From assembly GCA_900552075.1 (NCBI GenBank), contig URYL01000006.1, positions 62,001 to 126,000 of the forward strand: DNA of 64,000 bases. Reading direction: 5' to 3'. Source of the DNA: an uncultured Bacteroides sp. (GTDB taxonomy: Bacteria > Bacteroidota > Bacteroidia > Bacteroidales > Bacteroidaceae). Position 1 is the stretch's first letter, and each line of letters starts with the position of its first letter. Position numbers and translations under genes: made by a program. Shown one piece after another: positions 44,319 through 51,542 of the stretch. Below the pieces are notes generated by a model. That model searched no databases. It was not told where the DNA came from and saw only the letters and a list, made by a program, of their open reading frames with translations.

Positions 44319-44786
44319 ATGACAAAAGAAGAATTGATGCGAAAAGCAATAGACCTGTCTGTAAAGAATGTGGCAGAAGGAGGAGGACCTTTCGGGGCCG
44401 TGATTGCCCGGAATGGGGAGATTGTGGCCACGGGAGTCAATCGGGTGACTCCAGATTGTGACCCGACGGCTCATGCGGAGGTGAGTGCCATTCGGGCAGC
44501 AGCCAAGAAGTTAGGTACGTTCGATTTGAGCGGATGTGAAATCTATACTTCGTGTGAACCTTGTCCCATGTGCTTGGGGGCTATCTATTGGGCACATCTG
44601 GACCGGATGTATTATGGAAATAACAAGCATGATGCGGCAGCCATTGGTTTCGACGATGCCTTTATTTATGAGGAACTGGAGCTGAAACCGGCAGACAGAC
44701 GTTTGCCTTCAGAGGTATTGCTGCCCGAAGAAGCTATTAAGGCCTTTCAGGACTGGGCTGCCAAAACGGATAAGGTGGAATATTGA
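44319..44786 (+). CDS. Guanine deaminase-like nucleoside deaminase
   Basis: 155 residues of the cytidine deaminase fold. Zinc ligands H52 (PTAHAEV, with catalytic E54) and C82/C85 (SCEPCPMCLGAIYWA). The C-terminal half (GFDDAFIYEELELKPADRR...EAIKAFQDW) resembles Bacillus GuaD, whose C-terminal segment completes the partner's active site, and differs from TadA. It probably converts guanine to xanthine and ammonia for purine salvage. TadA itself remains an alternative at lower probability. Confidence 0.85.
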   Translation: MTKEELMRKAIDLSVKNVAEGGGPFGAVIARNGEIVATGVNRVTPDCDPTAHAEVSAIRAAAKKLGTFDLSGCEIYTSCEPCPMCLGAIYWAHLDRMYYGNNKHDAAAIGFDDAFIYEELELKPADRRLPSEVLLPEEAIKAFQDWAAKTDKVEY

Positions 44787-44828
44787 AATGGTTCGGCAAT
44801 GAGGCAGTAGTGTCTTGTCGTTTTTTAG

Positions 44829-44920
44829 GTTTCCCTTGGCGGAAACGTACGTTTTCCTTCGCAGAAACATACGTTTCCGCCGGGGAAAACGTATGTTTTA
44901 CGGTAGGGAAACTTAGTTGG
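44829..44920. repeat. Palindrome array B: units at exactly 22 bp
   Basis: Core palindromes of 12 bases are centred at 44848.5 (AAACGTACGTTT), 44870.5 (AAACATACGTTT) and 44892.5 (AAACGTATGTTT), with a weaker unit at 44914.5 (AAACTTAGTTGG). A right half-site GTTT at 44829-44832 fits one more unit on the left. The step is 22 bp throughout. Flanking GG/CC extends the palindromes. It lies between converging genes and does not code in any convincing frame. Confidence 0.8.
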
Positions 44921-44976
44921 GACAAACGTGTTTTTCCGAAAAGCAAGCAGCGTTTTCAGATTCGTTTTACTGACCG

Positions 44977-45480
44977 TTATTCCGGCTGGAGTACGGTCGT
45001 GAATTCCCGTTCAAAGTTAGGTGTAAACACGTCTTTCCCTAAGTTCTGGCGGATTTCTTCGATGGACCAGAAACGCCCTCCATCCAGTTCTTCACTGGGA
45101 GAGATAGGTCCGTCGTACACGGTCTTGTGGGAAAATACCAGTTCTTTTTCCCGGGCAGATTCAAATACATAGTGGGCCAGCAGTTGGGGCGTGAAGTCGG
45201 TAATGCCGAGTTCTTCGCGGACTTCCCGCTTCAAGGCCATCTCTACGCTTTCTCCTAAATCGATATGTCCTCCTACGGAAGTATCCCATTTGCCGGGCTG
45301 GATGTCTTTCCAGTCCGGTCGTTTCTGCAGATAGAGCTCCCCTTTGCTGTTGAATACATGCAGGTGGACTACCGGGTGGAGGAGCTTGCTGCCATTATGA
45401 CATTCTCCCCGGGTGGCTGCTCCTATGAGGTTGCCTTCCTCGTCTACGAGAGGAAACATTTCTTCGCTATTATCTTTCAT
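44977..45480 (-). CDS. Nudix hydrolase
   Basis: 167 residues. The Nudix box is complete (GHIDLGESVEMALKREVREELG). The N-terminal MFPLVDEEGNLIGAATRGECH and HVFNSKGELYLQKRPDWKD match the small IDI-like or YfcD-like group. These hydrolyse nucleoside diphosphate derivatives or act as isomerases; the substrate is undetermined. It lies 19 bases downstream of queA on the same strand. Confidence 0.9.
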   Translation of the reverse strand: MKDNSEEMFPLVDEEGNLIGAATRGECHNGSKLLHPVVHLHVFNSKGELYLQKRPDWKDIQPGKWDTSVGGHIDLGESVEMALKREVREELGITDFTPQLLAHYVFESAREKELVFSHKTVYDGPISPSEELDGGRFWSIEEIRQNLGKDVFTPNFEREFTTVLQPE

Positions 45481-45499
45481 CGGTTGAGGCTTTTAAAAT

Positions 45500-46717
45500 T
45501 TAGGGTATCAGTAAGGACGAATCGCCGTAGCTCAGGAAACGGAAATCGTGAGCCAAGGCATAATCGTAAATCGGTCGCCAGTTGCCTTTTACAAAGGCTG
45601 AAACCAACAACAGCAGGGTGCTCTGCGGCTGATGGAAGTTGGTCACCATTTTCTTGACGATGTGATATTCGTATCCCGGAGCGATGATAATCTGGGTACT
45701 GGTGTGCAGGGCTTCCAATCCGTGACGGTCCATGTAGTCGAGGAGGTGTTGCAGGGCCTCCATCGTGCTCAGTGTCGGATGAGTGTCGTAGGGTTGCCAT
45801 TGCTGTACGTGCAGCTCTTCCTGGCTGGCATCCGGATGCTGTGATACCGTCACGCCGATGTAGTAAAGGCTTTCGAGGGTACGGACAGAAGTGGTACCTA
45901 CCGCTACCGCCTCGCCTCCGTGCGCCAGCAGTTTCTCGATGGTGCTCCGGTTTACGGAGATGTATTCCGTATGCATTTCGTGTCCTTCAATTTCTTCACT
46001 CTTTACAGGTTTGAACGTGCCGGCTCCCACGTGGAGGGTCACTTCCTCCAGGTCGACTCCTTTTTCTTTCAGGGCGTTCAATACGCGCTCGGTGAAGTGC
46101 AGGCCGGCGGTCGGGGCCGCTACGGAACCTTTTATCTTGGAATAGACCGTCTGATAGGTTACTTTGTCACTTTCCTGCGTCTCTCTGTTCAAGTAGGGAG
46201 GAATGGGCAGTTCGCCGAAGAATTCCAAGATGTCGGCAAAAGTCACTTCGGGGTTGTCCCAGGTGAAATCAATCCAGTGGCTGGTGCCGTGGCAGGCGCC
46301 ACGGGTGGCTGTCAGGGTCAGGGTCTTGCCTTTGACTGTCATTTCCTTATGCAGCGGGCCTTCCTTCCATTTCTTCAGGTTGCCAATCATGCAGAGCCAG
46401 GCGGAGTGTTGGGTTTGCTGGAAGTTGAGGGCATAATCGTTGGGCTCGATGGGCTCCAGACAGAATATTTCAATCAGCGCACCGGTTTCCTTGCGGAAAT
46501 GCAGACGGGCCTGAATCACTTTCGTGTTGTTGAAAATCATGAGGGTGCCGGGTTCCAGGTAATCCGGAAGGGAAGTGAAATGGGTTTCACTGATTTGTCC
46601 GTGCTGATATACCAGCAGCTTGGACTGGTCGCGGACCGGCAGCGGAAATTTCGCGATGCGGTCATCCGGCAGCGGATAGTTGTAATCGCTGATTTTTATA
46701 TGCTTGGTATCTTCCAT
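45500..46717 (-). CDS. queA: S-adenosylmethionine:tRNA ribosyltransferase-isomerase
   Basis: 405 residues, longer than the roughly 350 of Escherichia coli QueA. Conserved parts include YNYPLPDDRIAKFPL at the N-terminus, VAAPTAGLHFTERVL and LHVGAGTFKPV, and TNFHQPQSTLLLLVSAF near the end. It builds epoxyqueuosine on tRNA by moving the ribosyl part of SAM onto preQ1. No other queuosine gene is in the window. Confidence 0.95.
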   Translation of the reverse strand: MEDTKHIKISDYNYPLPDDRIAKFPLPVRDQSKLLVYQHGQISETHFTSLPDYLEPGTLMIFNNTKVIQARLHFRKETGALIEIFCLEPIEPNDYALNFQQTQHSAWLCMIGNLKKWKEGPLHKEMTVKGKTLTLTATRGACHGTSHWIDFTWDNPEVTFADILEFFGELPIPPYLNRETQESDKVTYQTVYSKIKGSVAAPTAGLHFTERVLNALKEKGVDLEEVTLHVGAGTFKPVKSEEIEGHEMHTEYISVNRSTIEKLLAHGGEAVAVGTTSVRTLESLYYIGVTVSQHPDASQEELHVQQWQPYDTHPTLSTMEALQHLLDYMDRHGLEALHTSTQIIIAPGYEYHIVKKMVTNFHQPQSTLLLLVSAFVKGNWRPIYDYALAHDFRFLSYGDSSLLIP

Positions 46718-46835
46718 GTCTTTTTATTTTTTTGCAAAAGTACAATAATTAGCAGAATCCTCCTAACAGAATAATTTTTTCGTGGACTTCGTTTCATGGC
46801 TCTTTGAATAATTTCCATATTCCGATGAAAGTCGT

Positions 46836-46843
46836 TACATTTG
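46836..46843 (+). promoter_or_regulatory. -7 element of the Smr-domain gene
   Basis: TACATTTG, 26 bases before the ATG at 46870. It lies inside a longer frame opening at 46804 and supports the later start. Confidence 0.5.
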
Positions 46844-46869
46844 TCAGAGTTATAAAATTGGAGAAAGTT

Positions 46870-47925
46870 ATGAAAATAGGAGATAAAGTACGTTTCCTGA
46901 GCGAAGTGGGCGGAGGAATTGTCCGTGGCTTTCAGGGAAAAGATGTGGCATTGGTAGAAGGAGAAGACGGGTTTGAAATTCCCATGCTGATTAAGGAATG
47001 TGTGGTGATTCAGACAGATGACTATAATATTCCGTTGAAGTCGACCAAGAAGCCTTCGGCTCCGGAGGTGGAAGAGGAAGAAGAAGTGGAAGAAGAAAAA
47101 CCGATTACGTATCGGGCTCCTGAGATTCGTGGGAACGATGTGCTGAACGTGTTCCTGGCCTACGTGCCGCAGGATGTGAAGGCTATCTCTTCTACAGCCT
47201 TTGATGCTTACCTGGTGAATGACAGCAATTATTTTGTAGACTATTTGTATCTGTCCGCAGAAGGCAACAGCTGGACGTTGCGCAGCCGGGGTACGGTGAA
47301 ACCGAACATGAAGCTGCATCTGGAGGAGTTTGAAAAGAGTGACCTGAACGAAATGGAGCGTGTGGCGGTCCAGCTTCTGGCTTATAAGGACGACCGTAGC
47401 TTCCTGTTCAAGCCGGCGGTGAGCCAGGAATTGCGCATCGACACGGTGAAATTCTACAAGCTGCATACGTTCCAGCCTTCCGATTTCTTTGAAGAACCGA
47501 CGTTGATTTATGAGATTGTGAAGGACGATGAGGCGGTGAAGCAGGTCTTCGTATCGGCCGATGACATCAAGAATGCCTTGTTGCAGAAGAGCGTGCAGGA
47601 TGTACCGGCCAAGGTGCAGAAAAAGCAGCATGTAGTGAAAAACGAGATTGTGGAGGTGGACTTGCACATCCATGAATTATTGGACGATACCACCGGCATG
47701 GGCAATGCAGAAATGCTGAACTATCAGCTGGAGGTGTTCCGCAAGACGCTGGAAGAGTATAAGCAGAAGAAAGGCCAGCGGATTGTGTTTATTCATGGTA
47801 AGGGAGACGGCGTGCTGCGCCGGGCCATCCTGGATGAACTGAAGCGGAAATACAAGACTTACCAATGGCAGGATGCTTCTTTCCGGGAATACGGATTTGG
47901 AGCTACGATGGTGACAATACGTTAA
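46870..47925 (+). CDS. DUF2027 protein with C-terminal Smr domain
   Basis: 351 residues from the ATG at 46870. The N-terminal SH3-like barrel (MKIGDKVRFLSEVGGGIVRGF) is followed by a Glu-rich linker (about 75-90), a middle domain (about 95-240) typical of DUF2027, and a C-terminal Smr domain with VDLHIHEL and FIHGKGDGVLRRAI. Smr domains are nucleases acting on DNA or on RNA at stalled ribosomes. The role of the Bacteroidota form is not known. The thioesterase gene starts 6 bases later. Confidence 0.88.
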   Translation: MKIGDKVRFLSEVGGGIVRGFQGKDVALVEGEDGFEIPMLIKECVVIQTDDYNIPLKSTKKPSAPEVEEEEEVEEEKPITYRAPEIRGNDVLNVFLAYVPQDVKAISSTAFDAYLVNDSNYFVDYLYLSAEGNSWTLRSRGTVKPNMKLHLEEFEKSDLNEMERVAVQLLAYKDDRSFLFKPAVSQELRIDTVKFYKLHTFQPSDFFEEPTLIYEIVKDDEAVKQVFVSADDIKNALLQKSVQDVPAKVQKKQHVVKNEIVEVDLHIHELLDDTTGMGNAEMLNYQLEVFRKTLEEYKQKKGQRIVFIHGKGDGVLRRAILDELKRKYKTYQWQDASFREYGFGATMVTIR

Positions 47926-47931
47926 AAAGAT

Positions 47932-48342
47932 ATGGGAACTTTGAAAGAATTGCTGTCGGCCGACCGTTTTGCGGCGGAGGCAGGAGTAGAATTGTTGGAA
48001 ATCAGTCCGGGATATGCCAAGGCGCGGATGAAAGTGACCGAAAAGCATTTGAATGCCGGAGGGGTTTGCCAGGGAGGTGCGTTGTTCACACTGGCTGACT
48101 TGGCTTTCGCCGCGGTGGCAAACAGCCGGGGGAGGTTGACCTTGTCGCTGAATGCGAACATCACGTTCTTGCGTGCGGTGAGCCAAGGTTATGTGTATGC
48201 GGAGGCTACTGAGACGTACAATCATGCCCGGGTGCCTTTTATCGAGGTACACTTGGTGGATGAACAGCAGCAGCTGATTGCCGTACTGACCAGTTCGGGT
48301 TACCGGAAAAGTGAGGAGTTGGAGGTAGACGAGCTGGAATAA
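47932..48342 (+). CDS. PaaI-type hotdog thioesterase
   Basis: 136 residues with AGGVCQGGALFTLADLAFAAVAN, the PaaI hotdog signature including the catalytic-helix D. Such enzymes hydrolyse aryl- or acyl-CoA. Six bases after the Smr gene, so probably in one operon; no functional link is evident. Confidence 0.9.
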   Translation: MGTLKELLSADRFAAEAGVELLEISPGYAKARMKVTEKHLNAGGVCQGGALFTLADLAFAAVANSRGRLTLSLNANITFLRAVSQGYVYAEATETYNHARVPFIEVHLVDEQQQLIAVLTSSGYRKSEELEVDELE

Positions 48343-48386
48343 AGTGGAAAGAAATTGTCGGGAGTATTCCCGCTCCTGAATGATGG

Positions 48387-48486
48387 AAAAATCCCCCTTG
48401 TTTTCAGGAATTTGAAGCGACCCTAAAAAGTGGAGTATAAAACTTTTGGGATTACTTCAATTCAGAAGCGAGGGGGATTTTTTTTA
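48387..48486. terminator. Long imperfect hairpin between converging genes
   Basis: AAAAATCCCCCT (48387-48398) pairs exactly with AGGGGGATTTTT (48471-48482). Inside, further stretches pair imperfectly (GAATTTGAAG with CTTCAATTC; CCCTAAAAAG with CTTTTGGG). With A- and T-runs outside it can terminate both the thioesterase operon and metY. Its size, about 100 bases, is unusual for a simple terminator. Confidence 0.65.
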
Positions 48487-48494
48487 CTCGTTTG

Positions 48495-49781
48495 TTAGAT
48501 TTGTGCAAAGGCTTGTGTCAAGTCGGCAATCAAATCATCGATATGTTCGGTACCTATTGATAAACGGATGGTAGCTTGTGAGATGCCTTGTGCAGCCAAC
48601 TCCTCGTCATTGAGCTGGGAGTGGGTGGTGCTGGCCGGGTGGATGACCAGCGATTTCACATCGGCTACATTGGCCAGCAAGGAGAAAATCTTCAGGTGGT
48701 CGATGAAGCGGTGCGCTTCGGCGCGTCCTCCTTTGATTTCAAAGGTAAAGATGGATCCGGCCCCTTTCGGGAAATACTTCTGGTAGAGTGCCGGAGAAGT
48801 GTGTGACGCCAGCGACGGATGGTTGACTTTGGTCACTTTCGGGTGATGCTGCAGGAAGTCTACCACTTTCAAGGCGTTTTCTACATGACGTTCCACTCTC
48901 AGGGAAAGCGTTTCCAGCCCCTGCAAGAGCAGGAAGGCATTGAACGGACTGAGGGCGGCTCCGGTATCGCGGAGCAGGATGGCCCGGATGCGGGTTACAT
49001 AGGCAGCTGCTCCGGCTACCTCGGTGAAGCAGAGTCCGTGGTAGCATGGGTCGGGGTCGGTCAGTTGAGGGAATTTTCCGGAAGCCTTCCAGTTGAACTT
49101 GCCGGAGTCCACGATGATACCTCCCAGCGAGGTGCCATGCCCGCCGATGAATTTGGTGGCCGAGTGAATTACGATGTCGGCTCCGTGCTCAATGGGGCGT
49201 AACAAGTAGGGCGTGGCAAAGGTGTTGTCTATCAAGAGGGGAATCTGATGCCGGTGGGCGATTTCTGCAATGCATTCAATGTCCACCAGTGTACTATTGG
49301 GATTTCCTAAACTTTCAATGAATAACGCTTTGGTGTTCGGTTGGATAGCCCGTTCGAAGTTCTCCGGGTCTTCCGGGTCTACGAAGGTGGTATGTACACC
49401 CCGGGTGGGGAAGGTATGTGCCAGCAGATTGTAGGTGCCTCCATAAATGGTGCAGGCGGATACGATATGGTCACCTTGGCAGGTGATGTTCTCAAACGCG
49501 TAACTGATGGCGGCGGCTCCTGAGGCAACGGCCAAGGCTGCGACTCCGCCTTCCAATGCGGCAACCCGCTGTTCCAGTACACCTTGTGTGGGATTGGTCA
49601 GGCGTCCGTAAATGTTTCCGGCCTCTTCCAGACTGAAACGGGCGGCCGCATGAGCCGAATCTTGAAATACATACGAAGTAGTCTGATAAATAGGTACAGC
49701 ACGTGCATCGGTAGCCGGATCTGGCGTTTCTTGTCCTACGTGTAGTTGGAGTGTTTCGAAGTGTAGCTTAGTCTTTTCCAT
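48495..49781 (-). CDS. metY: O-acetylhomoserine aminocarboxypropyltransferase
   Basis: 428 residues of the Cys/Met PLP-dependent family. PLP lysine K210 lies in VIHSATKFIGGHGTSLGG. The opening FETLQLHVGQE and the length above 420 mark MetY rather than the shorter MetB/MetC. It makes homocysteine from O-acetylhomoserine and sulphide. It is divergent from an Lrp-type regulator, and metF follows that regulator, so the neighbourhood makes methionine. Confidence 0.93.
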   Translation of the reverse strand: MEKTKLHFETLQLHVGQETPDPATDARAVPIYQTTSYVFQDSAHAAARFSLEEAGNIYGRLTNPTQGVLEQRVAALEGGVAALAVASGAAAISYAFENITCQGDHIVSACTIYGGTYNLLAHTFPTRGVHTTFVDPEDPENFERAIQPNTKALFIESLGNPNSTLVDIECIAEIAHRHQIPLLIDNTFATPYLLRPIEHGADIVIHSATKFIGGHGTSLGGIIVDSGKFNWKASGKFPQLTDPDPCYHGLCFTEVAGAAAYVTRIRAILLRDTGAALSPFNAFLLLQGLETLSLRVERHVENALKVVDFLQHHPKVTKVNHPSLASHTSPALYQKYFPKGAGSIFTFEIKGGRAEAHRFIDHLKIFSLLANVADVKSLVIHPASTTHSQLNDEELAAQGISQATIRLSIGTEHIDDLIADLTQAFAQI

Positions 49782-49814
49782 TGCTGTGAGTTTTTAGAGG
49801 TTTTAAATACAATG

Positions 49815-49850
49815 CAAAAGTAGTTCTGATGGACATATCCTCCAATATGT
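49815..49850 (-). promoter_or_regulatory. metY promoter overlapped by an inverted repeat
   Basis: TACTTTTG at 49815-49822 on the minus strand forms the -7 element, with TTGG at 49842-49845 at the -33 position. The inverted repeat ACATAT-N6-ATATGT (49833-49850) covers the -33 region. It is a plausible operator for the divergent Lrp-type regulator; binding is inference. Confidence 0.5.
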
Positions 49851-49948
49851 ACGGGAAATATGGAAAATTCATCTATCAAGTGCTGTTGTAAAAGAAAAAA
49901 CAATTAGTTTTGTATGTGTAAAATGAACTTTGATAGAATAAAATTCTT

Positions 49949-50413
49949 ATGACCGAAAGATTGGATAAAGTAGATTTGCAGATTCTCCGTACGTTGCAGG
50001 AGAATGCCCGGTTGACTACCAAGGAGTTGGCGGCACAAGTCAGTCTGTCGTCCACGCCCGTATTCGAGCGGTTGAAAAGGTTGGAGCGGGAAGGATACAT
50101 CAAGAAATACATTGCCGTGCTCGATGCCGACAAGTTGAATCAGGGATTTGTGGTGTTCTGCAACGTGAAGCTGCGCCGGATGAACAAAGACATCGCCATG
50201 GAGTTTACCCGCATCATCCAGCAGATACCGGAGGTGACGGAGTGTTACAACATTTCCGGCAGTTATGATTACCTGTTGAAAATCCATGCGCCGAACATGA
50301 AGTACTACCAGGAGTTTATCATTAATGTATTAGGGACGGTCGACAGTCTGGGTTCGTTGGAAAGCATGTTTGTGATGGATGAAGTGAAGCACGACTACGG
50401 ACTTCATATTTAA
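49949..50413 (+). CDS. Lrp/AsnC-family transcriptional regulator
   Basis: 154 residues. N-terminal winged helix-turn-helix (DKVDLQILRTLQENARLTTK, LSSTPVFERLKRLEREGYI) and C-terminal RAM domain (about 65-150). These proteins form octamers and sense amino acids. Placed head to head with metY and before metF, it probably senses methionine or a related amino acid. Confidence 0.92.
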   Translation: MTERLDKVDLQILRTLQENARLTTKELAAQVSLSSTPVFERLKRLEREGYIKKYIAVLDADKLNQGFVVFCNVKLRRMNKDIAMEFTRIIQQIPEVTECYNISGSYDYLLKIHAPNMKYYQEFIINVLGTVDSLGSLESMFVMDEVKHDYGLHI

Positions 50414-50532
50414 GCTTCTGTATGGTTTACTGCTCTTTTATTCTATAATCTAAGCTCTGAATAGAATATTATTCTGTTTTGATAGGTGTTTTGTGGGCTA
50501 AACAATTCCTTTTTTCTAAATATTCTTTGAAT

Positions 50533-50564
50533 GTTGGTGGATAAATCAATTGCTTGTATCTTTG
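50533..50564 (+). promoter_or_regulatory. metF promoter
   Basis: GTTG (50533-50536) 20 bases before TATCTTTG (50557-50564). The ATG at 50589 follows 24 bases later; an earlier in-frame ATG at 50550 is upstream of the predicted transcript. Confidence 0.6.
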
Positions 50565-50588
50565 TCGCAATCAATTAACAAATGCACG

Positions 50589-51542
50589 ATGAAAGTAATA
50601 GATTTAATCAAGAATAGTAAGGAACCGATATTTTCCTTTGAGATTTTGCCACCTTTGAAAGGAAACAGCATACAAAAAGTATATCACGTCATCGACAAGT
50701 TGCGGGAGTTCGACCCCAAGTACATCAATATCACGGCTCACCACAGTGAGATTGTGTATCTGCCGCAACCCGACGGTAACCTGAAGAAGACCACGGTCCG
50801 GAAACGTCCGGGTACAGTGGCCATCGCAGCAGCCATTCAGAACAAGTACGGCATTCAGGCGGTGCCTCATATTATCTGTAAGGGATTTACCAAGGAAGAA
50901 ACGGAATACGCTTTGCTCGACTTGAACTTCTTAGGCATTACCAATCTGTTGTTGCTGAGAGGTGATTCCAAACCGTTGGACATTGCAGCCAAGGACTTGT
51001 ATCTGTACAACGAACACGCTACAGACTTGCAGCAGCAGGTGAACCGTTTCAATCAGGGCATCTCATTAGACGGTTCGAAAATTGAAGGCATTGAGACTCC
51101 TTTCTCTTATGGCATGGCCTGCTATCCGGAGAAGCATGAAGAAGCGCCCAACATGGAATCGGACTTGTTTTACTTGAAAGAGAAAGTACGCAATGGAGCT
51201 GATTACGTGGTGACACAGATGTTCTTTGACAACGAGAAATACTATGCTTTTGTCGACCGTTGCCGGCAGGAAGGCATTGAGGTACCTATCATTCCGGGTA
51301 TCAAGCCGGTCGTATTCAAGAACCAGTTGAATGTGTTGCCTAAAGTGTTCCGCACCGATATACCCGAAGCCTTTGCTTCAGAACTCCGCAAATGTGAGAA
51401 TGACGATGAAGTGAAGGCGGTAGGAGTAGAATGGTGCAAGGCCCAGTGCAAAGACTTGCTGGCACATGGGGTTCCCGGCCTGCATTTCTACACCTTCATG
51501 GCTTCCGACAGTGTATATAAAGTAGCCAAAGAGATTTATTGA
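50589..51542 (+). CDS. metF: 5,10-methylenetetrahydrofolate reductase
   Basis: 317 residues from the ATG at 50589 (MKVIDLIKNSKEPIFSFEILPP). The catalytic E lies in SFEILPP; FAD-barrel segments ITAHHS, LLLRGD and VTQMFFDNEKYYAFVDRC are present. It makes 5-methyl-THF for methionine synthesis. Its last seven bases overlap the end of the converging fucosidase gene. Confidence 0.95.
   Translation: MKVIDLIKNSKEPIFSFEILPPLKGNSIQKVYHVIDKLREFDPKYINITAHHSEIVYLPQPDGNLKKTTVRKRPGTVAIAAAIQNKYGIQAVPHIICKGFTKEETEYALLDLNFLGITNLLLLRGDSKPLDIAAKDLYLYNEHATDLQQQVNRFNQGISLDGSKIEGIETPFSYGMACYPEKHEEAPNMESDLFYLKEKVRNGADYVVTQMFFDNEKYYAFVDRCRQEGIEVPIIPGIKPVVFKNQLNVLPKVFRTDIPEAFASELRKCENDDEVKAVGVEWCKAQCKDLLAHGVPGLHFYTFMASDSVYKVAKEIY

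Noticed and set aside
46696..47673. Minus-strand open frame of 325 codons opposite the Smr-domain gene and the queA start
   Set aside because: Composition typical of an antisense frame; the plus-strand protein is clearly real.
50414..50588. SAM riboswitch before metF
   Set aside because: The predicted transcript leader is only about 20 bases, too short for an aptamer, and no structured element is seen.
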